Source of the DNA: Granulicella paludicola
Lineage (GTDB): Bacteria > Acidobacteriota > Terriglobia > Terriglobales > Acidobacteriaceae
Direction of reading: 5' to 3'
DNA: 64,000 bases
Assembly (NCBI RefSeq): GCF_025685545.1
Contig: NZ_JAGSYC010000024.1
Location: forward strand, 372,001-436,000
In this document: in pieces, positions 8,236 through 16,016 of the stretch
Position numbering within the stretch: position 1 is the first letter of the stretch
Layout: every line of letters starts with the position of its first letter
The notes under the pieces: generated by a model
Database searches by the model: none
Told to the model about the DNA's origin: nothing
Seen by the model: the letters and a program-made list of their open reading frames with translations, nothing else
Program-made: the position numbers and the translations under genes

Positions 8236-9258
8236 CTACCGCCACCCCAGCGCCGGAGCCACCATCGTCAATATCGACTCCAGCACATGCACGTTGTACT
8301 CCACGCCCAGCTGGTTCGGCACGGTTAGCAGCAGCGTGTCGGCCTCGGCAATCGCTTCATCCTCGCGAAGCTGCGCAATCAACTCATCCGGCTCTCCCGT
8401 ATACCCGCGCCCGAACACAGCCCGCGTCGCTCCATCGATAGACCCGATCTGGTCTTGCTCCTTACCGCCTCGTCCAAAGTACGACCGGTCGAGATCGTTC
8501 GTGATCGCAAAAATGCTGCGGCTCACCGAGACCCGCGGCGTCCGCGTGTGTCCAGCCTCATTCCACGCTGCCCGAAACGCGCGAATCTGGTCCGCTTGCT
8601 GAATATGGAACGGCTCACCTGTCTCATCGAACTTCAGCGTCGAGCTCTGCAGGTTCATCCCCAGCTTCGCCGCCCACACCGCTGTCGCATTCGATCCCGC
8701 TCCCCACCACAGGCGGTCGCGCAGACCCTCGGACGTTGGCTCCAGCCGCAGCAGCCCCGGAGGGTTCGCAAACATCGGTCGCGGGTTCGGCTGGGCAAAG
8801 CCTTTGCCGCGCAACAGCTCCAGAAACTCCACAGTGTGCCGACGGCCCATCGCCGCATCATCTTCGCCATCCCTCGGCGTATAGCCGAAGTACTTGTACC
8901 CCTCGATCACCTGCTCCGGCGATCCGCGGCTGATGCCCAGCTGCAACCGTCCACCCGAGATCAGGTCAGCCGAACTCGCATCCTCCACCATGTACTGCGG
9001 GTTCTCATACCGCATGTCGATCACGCCGGTACCAATCTCAATCGTCTTCGTCCGCGCGCCTATCGCAGCCAGCAGAGGAAACGGCGATGACAGCTGCCGT
9101 GCAAAATGATGAACGCGATAGTAGGCTCCATCGACACCCAACCGCTCCGCCTCCACCGCCAGGTCAATCGACTGAAGCAGCACCTCCGACGCCGACCGCG
9201 TCCCCGACTGCGGCGAAGGCGTCCAGTGTCCAAACGATAGAAATCCAATCTTCTTCAT
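8236..9258 (-). CDS. LLM-class flavin-dependent oxidoreductase
   Basis: Luciferase-like monooxygenase fold protein of 340 residues. It begins MKKIGFLSFGHW, matching the first strand of the TIM barrel. Typical family segments are LAVEAERLGVDGAYYRVHHFARQLSSPFPLLAAIGARTKTIEIGTG and DLISGGRLQLGISRGSPEQVIEG, which form the F420/FMN-binding face. The ATG at 9258 is preferred over an in-frame TTG at 9267. The substrate cannot be told. It appears monocistronic, convergent with the LVIVD operon. Confidence 0.88.
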   Translation of the reverse strand: MKKIGFLSFGHWTPSPQSGTRSASEVLLQSIDLAVEAERLGVDGAYYRVHHFARQLSSPFPLLAAIGARTKTIEIGTGVIDMRYENPQYMVEDASSADLISGGRLQLGISRGSPEQVIEGYKYFGYTPRDGEDDAAMGRRHTVEFLELLRGKGFAQPNPRPMFANPPGLLRLEPTSEGLRDRLWWGAGSNATAVWAAKLGMNLQSSTLKFDETGEPFHIQQADQIRAFRAAWNEAGHTRTPRVSVSRSIFAITNDLDRSYFGRGGKEQDQIGSIDGATRAVFGRGYTGEPDELIAQLREDEAIAEADTLLLTVPNQLGVEYNVHVLESILTMVAPALGWR

Positions 9259-9340
9259 AACTTCCAAGTTTACAGCTCAGGCTCCCCGACCCCAACCCCG
9301 TCATGCTGACCTCGGGCAAAGCCGAGAGGCAACTTCTTTG

Positions 9341-9415
9341 TTTGTCATTCCCGCAGGGAATCTGCTTTTTGCCCTTGCTTTTTCCCTTTGTCATTCCCGC
9401 AGGGAATCTGCTTTT
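9341..9415. repeat. Two perfect 29-bp direct repeats
   Basis: The same 29-base unit (beginning TTTGTCATTCCCGCAGGG) occurs at 9341-9369 and 9387-9415, a 46-base period. A diverged relative appears near 8087-8110. The unit contains the small palindrome ATTCCCGCAGGGAAT. There are only two copies, so this is not a CRISPR array. Confidence 0.75.
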
Positions 9416-9432
9416 GCTCTTGCCTCTGTTTT

Positions 9433-9476
9433 GCCTCTGGATAGGTCTGGGCTTCAGCCCAGACCTATCCAGAGGC
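9433..9476. repeat. 21-bp perfect palindrome
   Basis: Arms 9433-9453 and 9456-9476 are perfectly complementary with a 2-base loop (TC). The core is AGGTCTGGGCTTCAGCCCAGACCT. There is no T-tract, so it is better read as a REP/MITE-like repeat or hairpin than as a simple terminator. Confidence 0.75.
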
Positions 9477-9610
9477 CGCCGAATCCCAAAACGTTGTCAA
9501 GCCCCCCGGCTCCTTCGTCTCCGCGTAAGCCCTAAGAAGCAAAACACTTGCGCCCGAAAAATGAATTGCATGTTCGCAGTCCCCAGCTGCTATTCTTTAA
9601 ATAGGGGCCG

Positions 9611-9642
9611 GAAAGGCCTGCCACGGCATAAACCGTGGCAGC
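9611..9642. terminator. Hairpin downstream of feoB
   Basis: GAAAGGCCTGCCACGG and CCGTGGCAGCCCTTTC pair over 16 bases with one mismatch and a 6-base loop. On the plus strand CTT follows, but no plus-strand gene precedes it. On the minus strand it lies about 130 bases past the feoB stop. It could end feoB transcripts or belong to an unrecognised small RNA. Confidence 0.45.
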
Positions 9643-9771
9643 CCTTTCTTATTCCCAACCAGGTCCAGACCTAAGTCGCCTCTTAGAAAGACCTCGGGTT
9701 TCGAAGTCCAAGCCTAACTCTCCTCGAATGAAGACCTTGACGCCTAAGTACCGGGGGGGGAGGGGGAGTAC

Positions 9772-11682
9772 CTAAAAGAACCTCGAAATCACCTGATTGG
9801 TCACCAGCGCCGCGATGTAAGCGAAGCCGCTCATGTACAGAAACTGGATCGCCGGCAGTTTCCAACTATTCGTCTCGCGCCGAACCACCGCAAGCGTCGA
9901 AGTACACTGCATCGCGAAGGCGAAGAACACGACTAGCGCAATCGCTCCACCGATCGTCATATCACCGCGCAGTGCAGCCTGAAGCCCAACTGAATGCGTC
10001 GCAGGATCAACACCATAAAGCGTTCCCAGCGTTCCCACGATCACCTCGCGGGCAACGATGGAACTGAGCAGACCAATCCCGATCTTCCAGTTGAAGCCAA
10101 GCGGTCGAATCACCGGCTCGATGAAGTGCCCCAGATGTCCAATCACACTCGAACTCAGCAGGGAAAACTGTCCTGCATGGATCGGCAGAACACTCAGCAC
10201 CCACACAGTGAACGTGCAGGCCAGAATGATCGTTCCAGCCTTCTTCAGAAACAGCTTGCCGCGATCATAAAGCCGCAAGGACAGCGACTGCACTGTCGGC
10301 CAGCGGTATTGCGGCAGCTCCAGAACGAACGGCGCGGTGCTCGCCTTCATCACCGACGAGTTCATCAGCTTCGCCGTCAGCATCGCAGCAGAGAAGCCCA
10401 GCGCATACAGGCTCAACATCACCAGCGCGCGCAGGCCGATCACGCCGCCAAGAAACTTCTGGTTCGGAATAAACGCCGCGATGATTAGCGTATAGATCGG
10501 CAACCGCGCCGAGCAGGTCATGAACGGCGCAATCATGATCGTCGCAATCCGCTCGCGCTTGTTCTCGATCGTGCGCGTCGCCATGATCGCGGGAACTGCA
10601 CACGCGTAAGCACTGAGAAGGGGGATAAACGCCTTACCGTTCAAACCAATGGCGCGCATCACACGGTCAGCGATGAGCGCAGCGCGGGCAAGATAGCCCG
10701 AATCTTCAAGGATGCCGATGAACAGGAACAGCAGCAGAATCTGGGGCAGGAACACCAGCACGCTCTGAACGCCGCTCCAAAGGCCATCCAGCAGCAGCGG
10801 TCGCAGCCAGTTGTCAGGCAACAACATCGCAACGTGTTGACCGCCTCGCGTCATCAACTCGGTCAGCCAGTCGCTCAGCGGCTGACCAGCCGCAAAGACG
10901 ACCTGGAACACGCCGATCACAACAGCCAGAAAGAACAGCGGCCCCCAGATGCGATGGAGCAGCACACTGTCCAGCCGACGCGTCCACAGAGCCGCCTGCG
11001 GAGCTTCATACTTTGTGCGCGCCGTCACCTGCGTTGCCCAGCTGCGGCAGCTCGCCGCGCTCTGCAGCACAGGCAGCTGCACCGGGCGCGAACCGTCGTC
11101 TGGACGATTACCCATGCGAAGCAAAAACTCGGGGATGACATCAAGGCCGGTGCCATTTGCGGCTGAAATCAGGGCTACAGGATGTCCCAGCGCATGCGCC
11201 AGCGCCAGCGTATCGATCTTGCCACCGCGCGTCTCCAACTGGTCCGACATATTCAGCAGCACGAGCGTCGGTAGCCCAATCGAAAACACAGGCGCCGCAA
11301 GCATCAGCTGGCGGTTCATGTGCGTGGCATCGAGCACCAGCAGTACGCAATCCGGCTTGGGCACGCCCGCCATCTTGCCAGTCAGCACCTCGACGGCAAC
11401 ACGCGCATCCTCGGAATACGTCGCAAGGCTGTAGATGCCGGGCAGATCGATCAGCGTAAGGTCGTTGCGGCCGATCGCCTTCATGCGGCCGGAGTGGTGT
11501 TCTACCGTGACGCCGGGATAGTTCGCGACTTTTTGCCGCAAGCCTGTCATCCGGTTGAAAAGCGTGGACTTGCCGCAGTTCGGCGGGCCTACAAGGGCAA
11601 CCGTGCGCAGAGGCTTCGGCCCGATCTGAACGGGCGCATCATTGTGTGTGAGATCGACAACAGGTGCGTGACAACTGCTCAT
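9772..11682 (-). CDS. feoB: Ferrous iron transporter FeoB
   Basis: Inner-membrane Fe(II) uptake protein, 636 residues. The N-terminal G domain has the P-loop PPNCGKSTLFNRMTG (about 33-47), the TVEHHSGRM switch region, DLPGIYSLATYS (G3), and LNMSDQ as G4. A Gly/His spacer leads to the permease part with the two Gate motifs and many membrane helices (for example SVLVFLPQILLLFLFIGILEDSGYLARAA; ACAVPAIMATRTIENKRER). It is shorter than the 770-residue enterobacterial protein but normal for many phyla. Its start overlaps the feoA stop by 4 bases. Confidence 0.96.
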   Translation of the reverse strand: MSSCHAPVVDLTHNDAPVQIGPKPLRTVALVGPPNCGKSTLFNRMTGLRQKVANYPGVTVEHHSGRMKAIGRNDLTLIDLPGIYSLATYSEDARVAVEVLTGKMAGVPKPDCVLLVLDATHMNRQLMLAAPVFSIGLPTLVLLNMSDQLETRGGKIDTLALAHALGHPVALISAANGTGLDVIPEFLLRMGNRPDDGSRPVQLPVLQSAASCRSWATQVTARTKYEAPQAALWTRRLDSVLLHRIWGPLFFLAVVIGVFQVVFAAGQPLSDWLTELMTRGGQHVAMLLPDNWLRPLLLDGLWSGVQSVLVFLPQILLLFLFIGILEDSGYLARAALIADRVMRAIGLNGKAFIPLLSAYACAVPAIMATRTIENKRERIATIMIAPFMTCSARLPIYTLIIAAFIPNQKFLGGVIGLRALVMLSLYALGFSAAMLTAKLMNSSVMKASTAPFVLELPQYRWPTVQSLSLRLYDRGKLFLKKAGTIILACTFTVWVLSVLPIHAGQFSLLSSSVIGHLGHFIEPVIRPLGFNWKIGIGLLSSIVAREVIVGTLGTLYGVDPATHSVGLQAALRGDMTIGGAIALVVFFAFAMQCTSTLAVVRRETNSWKLPAIQFLYMSGFAYIAALVTNQVISRFF

Positions 11683-11930
11683 ACTGCGTCTCCCACTTCC
11701 GCCACCTGCAGATAAATGTGCTTCGCGGTCTCAAATCGCAATCCGACTTCAACCCCATCCAGGCGGTAGACGCGAGGATCGCCGGCGGGCGCGCTGCGCA
11801 AGACCTCTATACGCGTTCCCGGCAGAAAGCCGAGGTGAGCCAGGTAATGGCAAACATCTTCGGGGAGATCGATGCGTTCGACGACGCCTGCGCTTCCCAC
11901 CTTCGCGTTACTTAGTGCTGTGACGTCCAT
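11679..11930 (-). CDS. feoA: FeoA-domain protein
   Basis: Small cytoplasmic SH3-like protein of 83 residues required with FeoB for Fe(II) uptake. It shows the FeoA pattern of a GSAGVVERI strand, a helix leading to LAHLGFLPGTRIEVLR, and a final hydrophobic strand (VGLRFETAKHIYLQV). It is translationally coupled to feoB. No FeoC gene is seen. The 60 bases upstream contain TTAT-N9-ATAA (around 11965-11985), which might be part of an iron-regulator site, but this is weak. Confidence 0.93.
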   Translation of the reverse strand: MDVTALSNAKVGSAGVVERIDLPEDVCHYLAHLGFLPGTRIEVLRSAPAGDPRVYRLDGVEVGLRFETAKHIYLQVAEVGDAV

Positions 11931-12384
11931 CTCACCCTATATGCGACCAAGCCAGTCCTTATTACTATACGATAAATGCGACCGTCGCGGGTGCACATCT
12001 GAACGCAGACCAACCGCAAACTAATGTTCGTTGCGATGACCACGTTTAGATGTTTGAAGGGGGGTTATGGTGCGCCCGGAAGGAGTCGAACCTCGATCGC
12101 CAAGATCACCTGTTTCAAATCCGGCGTGACCCTGGCTCAAATCGAGCGCTCCGGCGTCGGTTGCGAGCGATGCTGACGGAAATACTTGTATTCGCTACTT
12201 TCTTTTCATCGTTCCGCAAAGCTGCTCGCTGAGGGATCTAGCTTTGAGGATGCAACAATCGAACTTGCTTTGGAGCACTGCCTTCGTTCGAGCGAGGTTG
12301 GATAAATGAAGATTCACGAGCGATGAAAACTTCCTTTTACCTCGGTCGGACGGATGGGCGGGAGCAAGGGATGGAACGGGTCGA
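11931..12384. other. Intergenic region with feo promoter and tRNA fragment
   Basis: About 450 bases without a complete gene. It should hold the feoAB promoter on the right flank of feoA and it contains the isolated tRNA 3' end described separately. Short open frames here lack coding character. Confidence 0.6.
12068..12094 (-). other. Isolated 3' end of a tRNA-Arg-like gene
   Basis: Read on the minus strand this ends in GGTTCGACTCC followed by TTCCGGGCGCACCA: the T-loop consensus TTCGANT, the acceptor 3' strand of a GCGCCCG-type tRNA (typical of tRNA-Arg) and an encoded CCA. No D arm, anticodon arm or 5' acceptor strand lies upstream within 90 bases, so no complete tRNA is encoded. The natural reading is an attachment-site footprint or the remnant of a disrupted tRNA gene. 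Confidence 0.7.
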
Positions 12385-13194
12385 CTATTGAGCAATCCAC
12401 TCGCTGTTCTGTCGCCAGCTTGTTTCTATCTCAGGAATACTCAGCAAGCCGTGACCGTCAGGGCATGTCAGATGCGTCCCGTTGCTTTCGAGAAAGTTCC
12501 AGGAAGGTCGCCCTACTCGAGATGGAGACGCGAGTGTGCGCAGGCAGTGTCGGCAGCGCGCATCCTGATCAAGGAAGTTCCAGCGCAGACCTAACAAAGC
12601 AAGCAGCGTGAATAGCTGAGCTTGCACAATCACCATAGCCAACGCGTGCACAGAATGAAAAGGCTGCGTCAGCGCAAGGCTGAGCTCGTAGGCAATGATC
12701 TGTACGAGAACCAACTTCGAGGCGTGAAAGAGCTTCGCTTTCATGAATCGCAGGCCCTCGAACGGGGTGGATGACTCGACCGGTCGCGACGCAAGAGCAA
12801 AGCCCACGACGGTGGTGAGTGACGCTTCGATGACGAGGCGTGGCATTTGCGTCGACAGGAATGCAATCGTTAGCTCCACCCTGGAGAACAGCGCGAGCAA
12901 AGGAAGCATTGCGATCAGGCTCATGCTCGCAAGCACGGCAAGGCAGAGCACTGCAGTGCCTGTGGTGGCGCGACGCCAACACTCGACGCGCAGCCAGACG
13001 GCATCGCTAAGGAGTCCCGGATAAAGATCGATAGCGCCATGAACGCGGTCCGAATAGGGATGACGGCGATGCCACAGTTCGGCGTGCCAGCAACGAAACC
13101 AGTCCGCGCGCTCAGAGACGGGGGTGATGTGACTTACGGCGCGCAGCAGTAGGCGGTCAAGGACAGGCAATGGCGTCGGAAGGCTATGGTTCAT
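12385..13194 (-). CDS. Membrane protein with zinc-ribbon-like tail
   Basis: Unrecognised protein of 269 residues. Three or four hydrophobic helices lie at about 80-105, 120-135 and 155-205. The C-terminal tail holds CRHC (around 211-214) and CPDGHG (around 243-248), a CxxC...CxxxH spacing that suggests a small metal-binding knuckle. Its ATG overlaps the padR stop by 4 bases, so it is made together with the PadR repressor. The divergent ABC exporter is presumably under the same control. It may be a sensor or accessory of the exporter; that is inference only. Confidence 0.75.
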   Translation of the reverse strand: MNHSLPTPLPVLDRLLLRAVSHITPVSERADWFRCWHAELWHRRHPYSDRVHGAIDLYPGLLSDAVWLRVECWRRATTGTAVLCLAVLASMSLIAMLPLLALFSRVELTIAFLSTQMPRLVIEASLTTVVGFALASRPVESSTPFEGLRFMKAKLFHASKLVLVQIIAYELSLALTQPFHSVHALAMVIVQAQLFTLLALLGLRWNFLDQDARCRHCLRTLASPSRVGRPSWNFLESNGTHLTCPDGHGLLSIPEIETSWRQNSEWIAQ

Positions 13195-13490
13195 GCCTGC
13201 TTCTCCGGAATGAGACGCGTCAGCAGGGGATAGCGCTCGGAGACTGCCAGAGCTGCGGCTTTTCCGGCGATCGTTATCTGATGATAACGACGGGGCGGTC
13301 GGGCGTTCTGCGTGGCCTCGTCCTCCGGTTCCCAGTTCGACTCCACAAGACCGTCGCGCTCCAGCCGCCGCAACGCCGGATAGACCGTTCCACTCGGCAG
13401 ACCGGACACCTCCATAATCTCGAAGCCGAAGCGATACCCAAGGCTGAGAGCTTTGAGAATAAGGGCGGCGGTATGGGATAGTCGTTGCAT
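13191..13490 (-). CDS. PadR-family transcriptional repressor
   Basis: DNA-binding protein of 99 residues with the PadR winged helix: ALILKALSLGYRFGFEIME, SGLPSGTVYPALRRLERDGLVES, then the wing and HQITIAGKAAALAVSE. The ATG at 13490 is preferred; an in-frame upstream start at 13568 would read through the operator. Divergent from an ABC exporter operon, the classic PadR arrangement in which the repressor controls both itself and a transporter. Confidence 0.92.
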   Translation of the reverse strand: MQRLSHTAALILKALSLGYRFGFEIMEVSGLPSGTVYPALRRLERDGLVESNWEPEDEATQNARPPRRYHQITIAGKAAALAVSERYPLLTRLIPEKQA

Positions 13491-13495
13491 TCGGC

Positions 13496-13531
13496 TATGT
13501 AGTATGCTACACCAGTGTAGTTTGCTACATA
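13496..13531. promoter_or_regulatory. Double palindromic PadR operator
   Basis: The 36 bases between padR and the ABC genes read TATGTAG-N4-CTACAC-CA-GTGTAG-N4-CTACATA. The outer 7-bp arms and inner 6-bp arms are both perfect inverted repeats. ATGTA/TACAT half-sites are the known PadR-family consensus, so this is a strong candidate operator overlapping both divergent promoters. Confidence 0.8.
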
Positions 13532-13542
13532 GGGTGATGGCC

Positions 13543-14316
13543 ATGCTCGAAGTCCGAAATGTCTCCAAGACCTACCGCAGCATTCCTGCGGTCCAGGATG
13601 TCAGCTTCACACTCAACCCGGGCGAGGTGCTCGGCTACCTCGGTCCGAATGGCAGCGGTAAATCCACAACGGTGAAGATGGTGACAGGCCTCATTCAGCC
13701 ATCGCGCGGGAAGATCCTCTTCCGAGGGCAAGACATCCGCGAAGATCTCGCCACGTATAGAACGCAACTCGGATACGTACCCGAGGAGGCGCAGGTCTAT
13801 ACGCATCTCTCCGGGTTGGAGTACCTGCAACTTGTAGGACGGTTGCGGGGTATTCCGGAGCGCTTGCTGGACACAAAAGCGCGTGGACTGCTGGCACTGT
13901 TCGGGTTGGAACACGCGCAGTACTCGCAGATGGTGAACTATTCCAAAGGTATGCGCCAGCGAGTACTTCTCTCCGCAGCGATTCTGCACGATCCGCAACT
14001 CATCGTCTTCGACGAACCGCTATCTGGACTTGATGCTGTTTCGGCGATTCTTTTCAAAGAGCTGCTCGTTCTGCTCGCAAGAGAAGGGAAGGCGATCCTC
14101 TACATTTCGCATGTGCTGGAAGTCGTGGAGCGTGTCTGCGACCGGGTGATCGTTCTGGCAAAAGGTCAGGTTGTGGCCGACGCTGCACCTCGCGAACTGA
14201 CAAAACTGATGGCTCTTCCTACATTGGAAAGCGTCTTCGCACAACTTGTACAGCAGACCGATACCGAACAGGTCGCACGCGACCTTGTCGACGTGATGAA
14301 GGTGCAACATGCGTGA
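13543..14316 (+). CDS. ABC transporter ATP-binding protein
   Basis: Cytoplasmic ATPase of 257 residues. Walker A GPNGSGKSTTVKM, Q-loop region near YVPEEAQVYTHLSG, signature MVNYSKGMRQRVLL (degenerate: YSKGM for LSGGQ), Walker B LIVFDEP and H-loop ILYISH are all present. It belongs to the ABC-2 exporter class (CcmA/NatA-like). ATG 13543 has AGGGTG six bases upstream; an ATG at 13537 is also possible. Its last 8 bases overlap the permease gene. Confidence 0.93.
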   Translation: MLEVRNVSKTYRSIPAVQDVSFTLNPGEVLGYLGPNGSGKSTTVKMVTGLIQPSRGKILFRGQDIREDLATYRTQLGYVPEEAQVYTHLSGLEYLQLVGRLRGIPERLLDTKARGLLALFGLEHAQYSQMVNYSKGMRQRVLLSAAILHDPQLIVFDEPLSGLDAVSAILFKELLVLLAREGKAILYISHVLEVVERVCDRVIVLAKGQVVADAAPRELTKLMALPTLESVFAQLVQQTDTEQVARDLVDVMKVQHA

Positions 14317-15964
14317 CCCCGCCGTGTTCAAGACACTAAGTCGCTACTTTTTCAGCCGCTTTTTTGAGAATGATCTGCTTGAAGCAAACGGAGACACCCT
14401 GACCACTGCGGTGCGCGCTCTCGCGATGGCTGCGGCGCCAGGAATGATGATTGCGTTCTTCTTACAAAACCAATATCCGCAGCGCACGATGTGGGGGAGG
14501 ATCGAGGATCGCTATTTCTTTGTGCTCTATTCGTTCGTGGTGATGGCTGGAGTGGCGATCTTTGAATGGGAGATGCTTTTCCCTGATCGTCTCGACCTGC
14601 TGGTGTTGAGCCCCTTGCCTCTGAAGAGGCGGACGATGCTTGCGGCGAAGCTTACTTCGCTTGGCTGCTTCCTTGGAACCTTTCTAATTGCGGCGAACTT
14701 CTTCGGTACGTGGATGCTTCCTGCTGTAAGCCATGAGGGGGTTGCCCGACAATTCTTTGCGCACGCTGTAGCGGTCACCGCAGCCGGCGCCTTCGGAGCG
14801 CTTCTCGTGATCGCCTCCGGCGGATTACTAATTTGCGTGTTGCCGTCTCCAGTCTTTCGCCTCATCTCTCCTTTCCTGCGCATGTTCGTTGTGGCGATCC
14901 TGGGTCTATTGGTAGTTCACTATGTTCGCTTTGGGGATGGACTCGATCAGACCCTTGATGGCCCAACCCGCTGGGCGAACTGCGTGCCAACGTTCTGGTA
15001 TCTCGGCCTGTATGAACAGTTATTGCACGGCGCTTCTGAGGCTGGTTTTGTAGCGTCTATGGCTGCGCGTGGCCTGTGGGCACTGATGATCACTGTGGTC
15101 ATTGCTCTCATTACGTATCCTCTGGCGTGGCTCCGCATGAAGCGAATGGCCCTGGAGAATAATGGCGGACCTGGCGGCAAATCTGGCAGCTTCGTTTACG
15201 CCCGTCTCGCACAATGGATAAACCTCGGCGGTCGGCGTGCGGTTCTTCCCTTCATCGGACAAACGATCATGCGCAATAGCCGCTACCAGGTCTATCTCGC
15301 GATGTATTGCGGGATCGGGCTGGCATTTGCGGTCGCCTGTGCTTTCACCTTGCAGCCTTCGCTGAGTGGACCACGCCTTGCGCTGTCGACACTTGGCACG
15401 CACGCTGTCGTGCCGCTACTCGTCTTCTGGACAATCGCTGGCTTGCGCATCGCTTTTGCTTTACCCGTGAGTCTGTCCGCACGCTGGATTTTCCGGGTCA
15501 CCGGTTCGAACCGGGAGGCTTGCATTGACGCGGGCCGACTCTGGACGCTCGCCTGTGCGCTCGCTGTTCTGACCCTGGTGCTGGTAGTTCTTGGTTGTCT
15601 CGGAACTCCTGCGCGAGTCCTGCTCGTCCAGGCTCTATGCGGGATGACTGTCAGCGTCCTGATAGTGGAGACGCTATTATTTGCAGATCGGGGTATCCCC
15701 TTCGCACAGCCACGCGCTCCTGGGAAAACAAGCTTGCCACTCTTGTTGACACTTTTTATTGGTGTGCTGCCTGTGTTCGTTGTGGGTATGGAGCGTTTGT
15801 CCTTGTGGCTGGAGCGCAAACCATGGTGGCTTGTTGCAGGCTTGCTCTTGATCCCGATCATGCGGCGAGGAGCAGGATCGTTGCGGAGGCAGTCGCAGCC
15901 AGAACTCCAGGACGGAGACGAGGTTGAAGGCGAGTTTCAGTTGTTAGGGCTGGGGTCTGATTAG
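14309..15964 (+). CDS. ABC-2-type permease
   Basis: Polytopic membrane protein of 551 residues forming the exporter channel with the preceding ATPase. About a dozen hydrophobic segments are visible, for example MAAAPGMMIAFFLQ near 34, YSFVVMAGVAIFEWEM near 72, and VVAILGLLVVHYV near 190. It starts inside the ATPase gene (8-base overlap). The substrate is unknown; the PadR-controlled context suggests export of a toxic or antimicrobial compound. Confidence 0.85.
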   Translation: MRDPAVFKTLSRYFFSRFFENDLLEANGDTLTTAVRALAMAAAPGMMIAFFLQNQYPQRTMWGRIEDRYFFVLYSFVVMAGVAIFEWEMLFPDRLDLLVLSPLPLKRRTMLAAKLTSLGCFLGTFLIAANFFGTWMLPAVSHEGVARQFFAHAVAVTAAGAFGALLVIASGGLLICVLPSPVFRLISPFLRMFVVAILGLLVVHYVRFGDGLDQTLDGPTRWANCVPTFWYLGLYEQLLHGASEAGFVASMAARGLWALMITVVIALITYPLAWLRMKRMALENNGGPGGKSGSFVYARLAQWINLGGRRAVLPFIGQTIMRNSRYQVYLAMYCGIGLAFAVACAFTLQPSLSGPRLALSTLGTHAVVPLLVFWTIAGLRIAFALPVSLSARWIFRVTGSNREACIDAGRLWTLACALAVLTLVLVVLGCLGTPARVLLVQALCGMTVSVLIVETLLFADRGIPFAQPRAPGKTSLPLLLTLFIGVLPVFVVGMERLSLWLERKPWWLVAGLLLIPIMRRGAGSLRRQSQPELQDGDEVEGEFQLLGLGSD

Positions 15965-16016
15965 TGGACTCTGCGCTCCTCGAAGTTGACATCCCTCATC
16001 CAGCCTCTTGAGACTA

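Noticed and set aside
9341..9415. Possible CRISPR array
   Set aside because: Only two repeat copies with a short low-complexity gap, and no cas genes in the window.
12050..12232. 60-residue plus-strand frame over the tRNA fragment
   Set aside because: Its apparent motif comes from reading the tRNA 3' end backwards, a common false ORF.
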